A DNA stretch of 59,601 nucleotides from Planctomycetota bacterium (GTDB lineage: Bacteria; Planctomycetota; JACOTG01; JAJDCM01). The position numbers and the translations under genes were made by a program. The notes beneath the pieces are model-generated. The model had not been told where the DNA came from, searched no databases, and saw only the letters and a program-made list of their open reading frames with translations. Positions 8,291-16,913 of the stretch are shown here, one piece after another. Each line of letters opens with the position of its first letter. The first letter of the stretch is position 1. Where the stretch lies: NCBI GenBank assembly GCA_029260825.1, contig JAJDCM010000400.1, forward strand, positions 1 to 59,601, in the 5' to 3' direction.

Positions 8291-9691
8291 ATGCCTGACC
8301 AGACCATTCGATGGGTTTTGCTCGTTTGGGCCGTCATCAGCATGGCCTACCCGCTGCACGGCTCAGCAGAATCAAGAAAGCCCACGCCAGAGCAACCGTT
8401 CTTTTCCTGGTCGAAGATGCAGTTTGATCCCGCGGTCCATCAAGGTCGAAGACAGAGGCTCGCAAAATCTCTCTTCGCGTCGGGTGGGGGAGTCTTCCTG
8501 GCTCCTGCCAAGGATGGGTTTTCCGATGGATCTACATTTCGACAGCTGGATAATTTTCTCTACTTCACGGGACTTGAGCTTCCGAACTCTGTTCTCGCCG
8601 TCGAAGCCGGGAGTGGCATGACTCATCTGTTCGTTCCTGTTCGGGACGCTCGGTTTGAAAACCCTTCCCGGCGCAACGACTTTCCGGGACGACCACTCCT
8701 TCACGATCCGCTCCTGAAGAAGAATAGCGGGATCCAGAACATCCATTCAATGGATGACCTACCGTCCTGGCTTGAAGAAATGGTCGGAAGCAACAAGTCT
8801 CTCCGAATCGATTCAGGCCGCTCCGGAGACCTTCCCGAGGTCAAGACGGGATTCATTGCTAACTGGACTCCTCAGCAGGGAATGCTTTTTCATCTGCGGT
8901 CCATCCTGCCCGGCGCAAAGCTCTTGAACGCCCACGATGATGTGGGGAGACTGCGGATGGTGAAAGGCCCGGAGGAGATCGCGATCATCCGTAGAGCCTG
9001 CGCTCTTACGGCAAGTTCCATGCTTCAGGCGGCGAGCACGATCCGCCCGGGAGTTACGGAGCGGGACCTGGAAGCCGTTCTCGAGGCGGCGTTCAAGCGG
9101 GGAGGTTCTCCGCGAGTGGCGTTTGACTCGATCATCAAGTCGGGACCGAATTCACTCTGGCCCTGGCGGGTTCTCGCCGCACACTATGATCGACGAAATC
9201 GGAAGATGGTCGACGGAGACCTTGTCATCTTTGATGTTGGTTGCGAGATCGATCATTACGCAAGCGACATCGGGAGAACCTTTCCGGTCTCCGGAGAATT
9301 CAGCGACGAGCAAGCGAAGCGATACCGTCTCATCGTAAAAGTCGTCGACGCCATCATTGCCGCAGCAAAACCTGGCGTCATGCTCTCCGATTTGCAGAAG
9401 GTTGCGGAAGCGACAATCCCCGAAAGCGAGAAGAAGTACATGCAGACCGGGTATTATTTTGGCCACCACATCGGACTTGACGTGGGAGATGCGAATCAAC
9501 AAGAAGTGAAGCTAGAGCCCGGAATGATCTTCACCGTTGAGCCCTGGTACTACAACCACGACCTGGAGATTTCGGTGTTTCACGAAGATGACATCTTGAT
9601 CACGAAGAAGGGGGCGGAGAATCTTTCAGGGATGCTTCCCAGAACTCCCGAAGATCTGGCCAAGGTGGTGAAGAGAGTGGATCCGAAATAA
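8291..9691 (+). CDS. Exported Xaa-Pro aminopeptidase/prolidase (M24B)
   Basis: A 466-residue protein with an N-terminal signal-like helix (~6-24), a creatinase N-terminal domain and a C-terminal pita-bread M24 domain. Metal ligands: D315 (IFDVGCE), D326 (YASDIGRTF), H392 (FGHHIGLDVGD), a Glu in FTVEPWYY and a Glu in FHEDDILIT. Such enzymes release the N-terminal residue ahead of proline. In Escherichia coli aminopeptidase P a further histidine occurs in the GLDVHD segment; here that position is glycine (GLDVGD), so kinetics or specificity may differ. The gene follows the M28 peptidase on the same strand and runs towards the Nramp-like gene, ending 17 bases from its stop. Confidence 0.9.
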   Translation: MPDQTIRWVLLVWAVISMAYPLHGSAESRKPTPEQPFFSWSKMQFDPAVHQGRRQRLAKSLFASGGGVFLAPAKDGFSDGSTFRQLDNFLYFTGLELPNSVLAVEAGSGMTHLFVPVRDARFENPSRRNDFPGRPLLHDPLLKKNSGIQNIHSMDDLPSWLEEMVGSNKSLRIDSGRSGDLPEVKTGFIANWTPQQGMLFHLRSILPGAKLLNAHDDVGRLRMVKGPEEIAIIRRACALTASSMLQAASTIRPGVTERDLEAVLEAAFKRGGSPRVAFDSIIKSGPNSLWPWRVLAAHYDRRNRKMVDGDLVIFDVGCEIDHYASDIGRTFPVSGEFSDEQAKRYRLIVKVVDAIIAAAKPGVMLSDLQKVAEATIPESEKKYMQTGYYFGHHIGLDVGDANQQEVKLEPGMIFTVEPWYYNHDLEISVFHEDDILITKKGAENLSGMLPRTPEDLAKVVKRVDPK

Positions 9692-9708
9692 AGTACGGAA
9701 ACTTGGCC

Positions 9709-11103
9709 CTAAAAAATCCCCTTCAAATACGCCGGCCCCTTCGTGATCGCGTACCAGCCAAGAAACACGATCAAGACCAACGTGGCAGCGCCCATCCCAA
9801 ACAGCCAGGCAGCGCCCCTCATCCCCTTCGGCTGTTCGCTCCCCATGTATTCCCGGCTTCGTTGCAGCTTGATGAACCCAAGATAAGCAATCGGAAGCAA
9901 GAAGCCGCACAGGATACTTGTCGGTACCGCCAGCCAGATCTTGATGTCCCCCCAGAACACCGCTCCAAGAAAACCCGGCGCAGGAAGCATGAGAGCCAGG
10001 CGATATCGAAGCCCGCCCACCTTGAAACCAAACATCTCGGAGCAGGCAAAGCCGCAGCAGAGCATCTGAAGGGTGATGGAACTCAATGCCATGGCCAGAA
10101 TACCCAGGTTGAAAATGAAGCGGCCGAAAGTAGGACCCACCACAAGAGAGAGTGATTGAGCGGCCTCGACCGGCGACAATGTCTTTCCATCGAACTCACC
10201 GTGAAGAGTGTTCGCAGTAGCAATCACCATCAGGCTTGATGCAAGAACATAAGGGATGAACATACCGACCCAGAGGTCATACTTTGCCAGGGATCGATGC
10301 TCCTTCCCCCATCCACGGGCCTGAAGTGAGTAGGGATAGAGGAAGACCATGTTCACCCCCACCGCCGCGGCAAGACCGGAAAGAACAACCGTCGACCCCA
10401 CAACTCCCTGAGCCGAGTCCGGAATCTTGAACGAGAAAAAACCACTGACGAGCGATCCAAAATCAGACACCCCCGTCCGCACGACGACCATTCCAAAGCA
10501 CAGAATGATGATCCAGACCATCGCTTTGAGGCTGATCTCAAACACCTTCAGCCACCTCGGCGAGGCGCCATACATGAGAGCCACTGTAATGGAAAAAGCG
10601 AGCACAACCATTCCCATCGCCCAGGGAGGGAACGACAGCGAAACCGCATCTCCCATGTCGACCAGGACCGCCGATGCAAGAGAATACTGGGCGAAATGCC
10701 AGATGATCGAAGAGAGAAGAGCTCCGATCGCCCACCCGTAAGCAAAGAAAGGACCGGCGTAACGTCGCATGGCCGCAAAAGGTCGCAGCCCGGTCGAGAG
10801 AGTCTGATGAGCAATCGCCGAAAGCATGATGACCCCGAGCAACATCGCAACCGGCGCAACCCAGAGGAGCTGGTATCCAAAGGCAGCGCCGGCAAACAGA
10901 GACGCCGCCGCGGTTCCTCCTCCGAGGGTCAAGGCACTCTGCATGTATCCTGGCCCGATGAGCTTCAGATAACCAAGGGTCCGGGTCAGGAAACCCTCGT
11001 TCTCAAGAGCCGAGAGTTTTTCCTTCTCTCGCTCGACCACCTCCGGGTTCGGAGGCGTCGCCATGGGTAACCCTTCATAGAGGGGGGGCTCAGAATTCGT
11101 CAT
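9709..11103 (-). CDS. Nramp-fold membrane transporter lacking canonical metal-site motifs
   Basis: A 464-residue polytopic protein with about eleven helices. The opening LIGPGYMQSAL and FAGAAFGYQLLWV match the beginning of Nramp/SLC11 transporters. The residues that bind divalent metal in that family are missing: the helix-1 DPGN motif reads LGGG (60-63), and the helix-6 MPHN motif reads VFLY (253-256). It is therefore an Nramp-related protein whose cargo is probably not Mn2+ or Fe2+. Its ATG overlaps the stop of the upstream enolase-superfamily gene (ATGA at 11100-11103), so the two are translationally coupled. By inference it could import or export the acid handled by that enzyme. Annotation pipelines would probably call it a divalent metal cation transporter. 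Confidence 0.8.
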   Translation of the reverse strand: MTNSEPPLYEGLPMATPPNPEVVEREKEKLSALENEGFLTRTLGYLKLIGPGYMQSALTLGGGTAAASLFAGAAFGYQLLWVAPVAMLLGVIMLSAIAHQTLSTGLRPFAAMRRYAGPFFAYGWAIGALLSSIIWHFAQYSLASAVLVDMGDAVSLSFPPWAMGMVVLAFSITVALMYGASPRWLKVFEISLKAMVWIIILCFGMVVVRTGVSDFGSLVSGFFSFKIPDSAQGVVGSTVVLSGLAAAVGVNMVFLYPYSLQARGWGKEHRSLAKYDLWVGMFIPYVLASSLMVIATANTLHGEFDGKTLSPVEAAQSLSLVVGPTFGRFIFNLGILAMALSSITLQMLCCGFACSEMFGFKVGGLRYRLALMLPAPGFLGAVFWGDIKIWLAVPTSILCGFLLPIAYLGFIKLQRSREYMGSEQPKGMRGAAWLFGMGAATLVLIVFLGWYAITKGPAYLKGIF

Positions 11104-12530
11104 GCAGTTCTCTTCTCCACCGAAATGGGAACTCCATACCCATAGCCTTCAACATGAATGGAATCGAGGGTAAGACGTCCGTCCTGAATTCGCAGGGACA
11201 CCCCTCCATCTTCATCTTCCTGGTACAGGTCGGAGTGACACTTCAGCGCCACCCTGGCCTCATCGTGAGAAAGATGAGAAAGCCCTCTGAAATAGTGATG
11301 ACCATTTCGTTCGGAATGAGTGAGCCCAAGAGCCGCCGCCGTTGCCAGATCCTGTTGAAGGGCCAGAACAGGAAGGTTGGTGAGATCTTCTGAAGACTGA
11401 AAGAGACCGTCTCTTTTTCCCTCCGAACAGGCGCAGCGGGAGAAATTCAAGAGAGCCCGAAAGACCCCCTTGCAGTTCTTCACGGACACGCCACGATATC
11501 CGACCTCGATCGCCCTTGGAAACGAGGAGAGGCCGACATCAGCCTCATCAAGCAATAGAGGAGCAAATCGATTCAGCTCCGAGAGAGCCCGATGGCGATC
11601 AACATCGAACGTGTATTTCCGTGAAACCGGTTGCTCGATGTAGAGGAGATTCGAAAGAAGCCACTTCCCGTCCGGATACTCTTTCAAGCGAGAGAGAAGA
11701 TCGATGAGTCCATCCAAAGATTCAAACTGCTCGTTCCCATCCAGAGTGATCCTGGGGGATTCCGGCACGAGCTCCCGAAGGACCTGGGCCACACCGACAA
11801 GACGACTGAGGTCCTTTTCCCCATCTCCACTTACCTTGATCTTGAAGGCATGCAAACCGTAGGTTCGAATATCCTCCTCGAGGCACTCGGGAAAACCATC
11901 GCCAGCCCGATCCCCTTCATCGGTCACCCGGAGTCGATCCAGCAGGCCGATCGTATGTCGAACCGTAAGGCTCCTCAGCGGCGTTTCAGGCAAATGATTC
12001 TCGAGACAAAATCCCGCAAGACCTGGGTCGAGTAAATCGGGCGCAAAGCCAAACAGGTTGTTCTTCACTGCCTGAAAAAAAGACACCCCTTGAAGTCGAC
12101 AGACCGCGTCCATCATCGCCCGCTCAACGAGAGAAACCCCGAACCCTCGCACCAACGCCTCGTCGGCATCAGACTCATGAGGTGTGACGCGAGTCTGGTA
12201 GAGGCCGTGCCAGTGATCAAAGACGGAAGTCGACTCGTCACGACCAAGGAGCGCCTCCAGAGCAGCACGCGCACTTTCATGGAGTTCAGCCGTGTCCTCC
12301 TCCATCGTCGCCGCTGGATTCTTTCGAAACCATTTCGGAACAAGGAGGTCGGAAGAGAATCCCTCAACTCTTCGATGATCGCTTGATTCAACCACCACAC
12401 GAGCATGGCAAAGAGTCGCCTCGGTAAGGGTTGCGATTCCAAATCGAAAAGGAAGACGGGTCTTGCATCGCGCACCGTGGAGTCCTCCATCCACGACACG
12501 AACCCTGGGAATCTCGAAGGAAGTCTTCAT
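11100..12530 (-). CDS. Enolase-superfamily enzyme (mandelate racemase/muconate lactonizing-like)
   Basis: A 476-residue protein, about 100 residues longer than most family members. The C-terminal barrel carries the superfamily residues: K230 and K232 (FKIKVSG), the metal ligands D264 (LDGNEQ), E299 (IEQP) and D328/E329 (LLDEAD), and K351 (SVKNCKG). These support proton abstraction alpha to a carboxylate with Mg2+. The reaction may be dehydration, racemisation or cycloisomerisation; the sequence alone does not say. No signal peptide is present, so it is cytoplasmic. It is coupled by a 4-base overlap to the Nramp-fold transporter downstream. The extended N-terminus and the extra segment around 195-222 set it apart from well-characterised subgroups. 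Confidence 0.82.
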   Translation of the reverse strand: MKTSFEIPRVRVVDGGLHGARCKTRLPFRFGIATLTEATLCHARVVVESSDHRRVEGFSSDLLVPKWFRKNPAATMEEDTAELHESARAALEALLGRDESTSVFDHWHGLYQTRVTPHESDADEALVRGFGVSLVERAMMDAVCRLQGVSFFQAVKNNLFGFAPDLLDPGLAGFCLENHLPETPLRSLTVRHTIGLLDRLRVTDEGDRAGDGFPECLEEDIRTYGLHAFKIKVSGDGEKDLSRLVGVAQVLRELVPESPRITLDGNEQFESLDGLIDLLSRLKEYPDGKWLLSNLLYIEQPVSRKYTFDVDRHRALSELNRFAPLLLDEADVGLSSFPRAIEVGYRGVSVKNCKGVFRALLNFSRCACSEGKRDGLFQSSEDLTNLPVLALQQDLATAAALGLTHSERNGHHYFRGLSHLSHDEARVALKCHSDLYQEDEDGGVSLRIQDGRLTLDSIHVEGYGYGVPISVEKRTA

Positions 12531-12546
12531 GAGGAGTCAGTGTCCA

Positions 12547-12565
12547 GCATTCGTCAAACGAATGC
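12547..12565. repeat. Perfect 8-bp inverted repeat upstream of the enolase-superfamily gene
   Basis: GCATTCGT and ACGAATGC flank a three-base loop, 17 bases upstream of the enolase-superfamily start on the minus strand. It could be an operator for the transporter/enzyme pair or part of a read-through structure after the preceding operon. No T-run follows on either strand. Confidence 0.45.
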
Positions 12566-12576
12566 AACTCAGTCGA

Positions 12577-12596
12577 GGGTTTCCTTCGGAAGACCC
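12577..12596. repeat. Hairpin with UUCG-type tetraloop after the PSCyt1-WD40 gene
   Basis: A near-perfect 8-bp stem (one mismatch and one G-T pair) closes on a C-TTCG-G loop, read on the plus strand. It lies within 30 bases after the end of the PSCyt1-WD40 gene (minus strand). There is no T-run, so its use as a terminator is uncertain; 3'-end protection of the long operon mRNA is equally possible. Confidence 0.4.
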
Positions 12597-12603
12597 ACCT
12601 CTC

Positions 12604-14391
12604 TCAAGGTTGTTCCGGCAGGCCAAGCCTCGAGAGGATACGCCCGGACGAAAGCTCGCCCTTCACGACCGATCCCGTCCAATCTCCGAAAAAGACGGTC
12701 TCGGCCTTCGCATCAACACACACCGAGTAGATCCACTCGGGCACCGGAGGAAAACCAGAAAGGAGAGATTTTCCATCCTGCCCCCAGACCTTGACGACCC
12801 CATCCTGACCGCAAGTCACGAGGTGGTGATCACGACTCCAGGCAAGCGACTGGACAGAACTCTGATGAGCGTCGATCTTCCTGACTTGCTTCCCATCCTC
12901 CAGCTCCCAGAGCCGCACCGTTCCATCTTCTCCTGCACTGGCAAGAAGACCTGCATCCGGTCTGAATCGAACTCGATGAACCGCCCCCACATGTCCGGAG
13001 AAATCATGGACATGGCGCCCCGTATCCGCCTCCCACATGGAGACTCGCCCGGATCGATCTGCACTTGCCAGGTAGTTTCCGTCCCCACTCACATGAAGAG
13101 AAAGCACCCAATCGTTGTGTTGATCGATCTCATAGAGCAAGTCGGCCGTGTTCGTTGCATACACTCGAACCTTCTTGGCGGCTCCGGCAAGAGCCACGAG
13201 CGATTGCCCCGGACTGATCGCTGCCGCCAGCACTTTGTCTCGCTCCTTCCCGAAGTGGCCCAGAACCTCTCCTCGAGTGATGTCGTAGAGAACCGCCGCG
13301 CCGCTTTTTCCAGAAACTCCTCCTGCGGCAAGTAAACGGGTTCCATCCACGGTGAAGTCCAGAACCTCAACATCACCGGGTTCGAATGGAAGAGCGATGA
13401 GGGGTTGCTCGGTTTCCGTTGAATAGAGAACGACCTGTCGATGTCCGGGAACGGCAAGAAGCGGCGCCCGCGGACTTGCTGCCAGCGTTGTCACGACTGG
13501 AGGCCGATGGAGCAACAGTGCCGTCGTGGCATCAACTTTCGAAGGCATGGGAGGCGGGCCGGTGAACTGAGGAGGCGTGGGGCCCTGGGGCTTTACTGCC
13601 TCTTCTTCCGATCCGTCGCTCAACTTCGCCGACCCGGCATCTAGCGGCGCACCCTGCTCGATCCACTCTCGAATGATCCCGATCTTGTCCCCGGAAATCT
13701 TCGGCTGGCGAGGAGGCATGTGGGGCTTTTCTTGATGAGTGATCAGGCGAAAGAGACGACTCTGGTCAGGATCACCAGGAGTAATCACCTCTCCTGATCC
13801 TCCTCCTTCACGCATGGTGCTATAAGTGGAAAGGTCAAGTCCACCTCGCGCTCCATCCTCTGCATGACAGGCAAGACAGCTCTCCTCGAAAATAGGAAGG
13901 ACATGTTCCTCGTACCCGCGAGCAACCTTCTTCAGTTTCTTCTGAGTCGGCTTTGGCGTCATCGTCTTTGAACTCACGGCCTTGGGTTTTGGCTGTGGTT
14001 TCTTCGGAATTGCCGAGGCCTTTGTCTCTCTCATCTTGGTCAGGAGTTCCTTCATGACGCGCATGCGCTCGATCTCGGCGCGGAGGTTCTCGCTCTTTCC
14101 CTCTTCTTTCTTGGCGTCCGCGGCTAGCTTCTTGGCCCGGCGTCGAAGGCTGGCTGCTTCCTTCTTGTGGTTCTCGATCTCAGCTTCAAGTGCCTGGATC
14201 CTTGCGTCCCACGTCTTCGGGTCAATCTGCTGAAGTCGACCCAGGAGCTCTTCCAGCAATTCAACTGGATTTCCGGCCTCGACCTTTGGCGTTTGCGGCG
14301 TAAGAGGAGCTCCCTCTCCCTCCGCCTCTGAAACCACGGGCCCGACAAGGATCATGAGCACCAAGACTTCGACGAAATACAACATCAACAA
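12604..14391 (-). CDS. Planctomycete cytochrome c (PSCyt1) domain protein with WD40 propeller
   Basis: A 595-residue exported protein. After a signal peptide (1-22) comes a coiled coil (~40-120) rich in Lys/Glu/Arg, a Pro/Lys linker, then a PSCyt1-type domain with one CxxCH haem-binding motif (CLACHAEDG, ~172) and a distal methionine in PHMPPRQP. Residues ~290-595 form WD40 repeats (for example ASADRSGRVSMWEADTGR, DGTVRLWELEDGK). This architecture is typical of Planctomycetota and is nearly always found beside DUF1549/DUF1553 and DUF1501 genes, as here. Its biochemical role is unestablished; electron transfer in the periplasm coupled to polysaccharide breakdown is the common suggestion. It is the last gene of the operon starting at 21206, 56 bases after the DUF1549/1553 gene. 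Confidence 0.88.
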   Translation of the reverse strand: MLMLYFVEVLVLMILVGPVVSEAEGEGAPLTPQTPKVEAGNPVELLEELLGRLQQIDPKTWDARIQALEAEIENHKKEAASLRRRAKKLAADAKKEEGKSENLRAEIERMRVMKELLTKMRETKASAIPKKPQPKPKAVSSKTMTPKPTQKKLKKVARGYEEHVLPIFEESCLACHAEDGARGGLDLSTYSTMREGGGSGEVITPGDPDQSRLFRLITHQEKPHMPPRQPKISGDKIGIIREWIEQGAPLDAGSAKLSDGSEEEAVKPQGPTPPQFTGPPPMPSKVDATTALLLHRPPVVTTLAASPRAPLLAVPGHRQVVLYSTETEQPLIALPFEPGDVEVLDFTVDGTRLLAAGGVSGKSGAAVLYDITRGEVLGHFGKERDKVLAAAISPGQSLVALAGAAKKVRVYATNTADLLYEIDQHNDWVLSLHVSGDGNYLASADRSGRVSMWEADTGRHVHDFSGHVGAVHRVRFRPDAGLLASAGEDGTVRLWELEDGKQVRKIDAHQSSVQSLAWSRDHHLVTCGQDGVVKVWGQDGKSLLSGFPPVPEWIYSVCVDAKAETVFFGDWTGSVVKGELSSGRILSRLGLPEQP

Positions 14392-14447
14392 CCTCCAGGG
14401 CCACCAGAACTACGGCTGTATAACCCGCATGATCATGAAGGCCTGAT

Positions 14448-16913
14448 TTAATGATTGAAAAGAAATTCCTTCGAGTTCAGAACTGCCCAGTAAACATCCT
14501 CGAGGACCAACTCTGCAGTCTCTTCCTTGTCGATGAACCCCAGAATCCGAGCCCGTTCCGTGTCCGTGGGGCGTCGAGAGTAGGCAGATAGATACAAGTC
14601 CTCGACGATCTGGGCCGGGGTCTTTTTTTCGGCAAGCAATTTTCGAAGCCGACTGTTCTTGCTTCGAAGCTTCTGACTCAATGTCGAGCCGTTGATGAGA
14701 TGAAGAGCCTGACTCAGGGTTGGTTCCCCTCTCCTTTCACACGTACACGAACTACTACGACGAGGACGGCCAAAGATATCCAGGAAAGCGTTCCCTGGCA
14801 CCCCATCCGCTACCTGCGAAGCCCGGGCCCCCAGCGGTAATCCTCGATACTTGGTCGCCACTCCCGTGACTTGACTCATTCCGTCGAGCATCTGCTCCGC
14901 CGTCAAACGGCGAACGGAGGCGCCGGCAAAGAGCGATGCAGGCAGTTCATCGGAATGAGATGCCTGCTGATACGTTCGAGAAAGACACAGATCTCGAATC
15001 AAACGCCTGAGATCATAGTTGTACGAAATCAGTTTTGACCCGAGAGCCCTGAACAACCGGGGATGAGAAGGCGGATTGCTTACCCGGGCATCGTCGGGCG
15101 GATCCACGATTCCCCGGCCAAAGAAACGAGCAAAGACTCGGTTGGCCACATTCGTGGCAAAATAGGGGTTTTCCTCCGAAACGAGCCACTTGGCCAGCGT
15201 AACCCGGCGATCCTGTCCATCCGAGATGGTCGGCTCTTCCCCACCCAGGAACCGGGGAGGAACCACCCGTCCATCCCGAAGATGGCGCACCTCGCCTCTC
15301 CCCTGATCAAAAATGATCTGCTCTCTTGGATCTTCTCCACGTTTGATCCCTACCCGACCAAAGAAGGAAGCAAAACCATAGTAATCGTCCTGGGTCCATC
15401 GCTCGAATGGATGGTTGTGGCACTGGGCGCATTGAATGCGAATTCCCAGGAAGATCTGGGATACGTTTTCCGCCAACGCTTTGGGATCCCGTTCCATCAA
15501 GTAGAAATTGGACGCGGGGTTCGTGAAGTTTCCTCCCTCGGCGGTGAGCATCTCGTAGACGAGGTCATCAAAGGGAACATCGTTAAAGAACCCATCTTTC
15601 AGATAATTCGTGAAGAGATGCATTCCCTTCTTCTCAAGCTTTTCAGATTCGACTCGAAGAACCTCAGCCCACTGCATTGCCCAAACATCCGGAAACTCCG
15701 GTCGACGCAGAAGTTCCGACACGAGGTTTTCCCGCTTCTTCGGGTCTTTGCTTTCAAGGAAAGATAGGGTCTGGCCCCGGGTCGGAAGAACGTTCAGTAG
15801 ATCAAGAAAAATTCGACGAACAAAAGTCTGGTCGGAACAAAGAGGTGCAGGAGCTACTCTCAATTTCTTCAGCTTGTCGTGAACTTTCTCGTCAACATAG
15901 TTGAACGCGACAACATCGGCCGGCCATTCAAAATCGACTTCATCGGCAACAACAAGAACCTGAGCAACCTGCGCAAAAACACCAAACCGGGCAAGAACGT
16001 AGGATTCACCCATCGAAGCCGAGGTGACCGTTCCATCCGCGTCGATGGCTGCGACCCCTTCGTCGGTGACCGAAAGCAGAGCCAGATGGGTTACATCTCG
16101 ATCTCGGCCGTCCGAGTATCGAGCCCGCACTCCAAATCTCTGAGTCTCCCCCACCCCGAGGAGTACGCATTGAGGAGGATGAACATCGATCCCGACAAGC
16201 TTGACGGCATCGGGATCATCATAGGTGGCCCCGGAAGAGATCCATCTGCGCAAGGTCTCGTATTGATGGCTATCTTTGCCAAATCGTAATCCACCGCCAT
16301 GAGCAATGAGGGCGGTGGGCTTTTGCAAGATGAGACTCTCGCCGGGATGAACCGGATCAATGCGCCGGCCCCGAAGCTCTCGGGTGAGGCTTGCGTGATC
16401 CTGGGCAGGATCAAAACCAAAGAGTGAAAGGCGAAACCCTGCCTTTCCCGCCGAGTTCCCGTGGCATCCTCCCGCGTTGCAGCCCGAAAGAGTAAGGATG
16501 GGAATCACATCATGCTGAAACGACGCAGCGGGAATCTCTCCTGCGCTTACAACACTGATCTTGGCTTCCGCAACGAACCCATCGATCTTGGCCCTGAGGA
16601 TCGTCTCTCCGTTGGAAACCGGCACGACTCTTTGGTCACTGACAATTCGCGCCGAAGTTGGATCGAGGATGAACAGCTCCGCAGAATCGGTGACGTCGGC
16701 AGTCACTCCATCCGCTTTGATCTGAAGCACGATCACTCTCTGAAAATCGGCTCCCGAGTCGAGGACGATCGAGGGGGGAAAGATCACGATCCGATCAGTG
16801 GGCCCTGGATCTTCCCTGTCTCTTGCGAATGCTACCGAACATGTCAGCAGAATAAACAGGAAGGACAGGCCAGGGCCCATCCCTGCGGAGATGATGCGCT
16901 TTTCAAGAATCAT
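14448..16913 (-). CDS. DUF1549/DUF1553 (PSCyt2-PSD1) cytochrome-like protein
   Basis: An 821-residue exported protein. Order of parts: signal peptide (~14-30), an Ig-like/BIG2 segment (~40-125), a cytochrome-like segment with GCNAGGCHG (~150), a second Ig-like segment (~250-330), DUF1549 (~345-545) containing the haem motif CAQCHNHPFERW, and DUF1553 (~575-815). This is the classic PSCyt2-PSD1 arrangement of Planctomycetota. No enzymatic function is established for the family. Its first codon overlaps the stop of the pre-peptidase-domain gene by 4 bases (16910-16913), which implies translational coupling. The partner proteins of the same operon are likely to form an envelope complex, by inference from their constant co-occurrence. 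Confidence 0.92.
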   Translation of the reverse strand: MILEKRIISAGMGPGLSFLFILLTCSVAFARDREDPGPTDRIVIFPPSIVLDSGADFQRVIVLQIKADGVTADVTDSAELFILDPTSARIVSDQRVVPVSNGETILRAKIDGFVAEAKISVVSAGEIPAASFQHDVIPILTLSGCNAGGCHGNSAGKAGFRLSLFGFDPAQDHASLTRELRGRRIDPVHPGESLILQKPTALIAHGGGLRFGKDSHQYETLRRWISSGATYDDPDAVKLVGIDVHPPQCVLLGVGETQRFGVRARYSDGRDRDVTHLALLSVTDEGVAAIDADGTVTSASMGESYVLARFGVFAQVAQVLVVADEVDFEWPADVVAFNYVDEKVHDKLKKLRVAPAPLCSDQTFVRRIFLDLLNVLPTRGQTLSFLESKDPKKRENLVSELLRRPEFPDVWAMQWAEVLRVESEKLEKKGMHLFTNYLKDGFFNDVPFDDLVYEMLTAEGGNFTNPASNFYLMERDPKALAENVSQIFLGIRIQCAQCHNHPFERWTQDDYYGFASFFGRVGIKRGEDPREQIIFDQGRGEVRHLRDGRVVPPRFLGGEEPTISDGQDRRVTLAKWLVSEENPYFATNVANRVFARFFGRGIVDPPDDARVSNPPSHPRLFRALGSKLISYNYDLRRLIRDLCLSRTYQQASHSDELPASLFAGASVRRLTAEQMLDGMSQVTGVATKYRGLPLGARASQVADGVPGNAFLDIFGRPRRSSSCTCERRGEPTLSQALHLINGSTLSQKLRSKNSRLRKLLAEKKTPAQIVEDLYLSAYSRRPTDTERARILGFIDKEETAELVLEDVYWAVLNSKEFLFNH

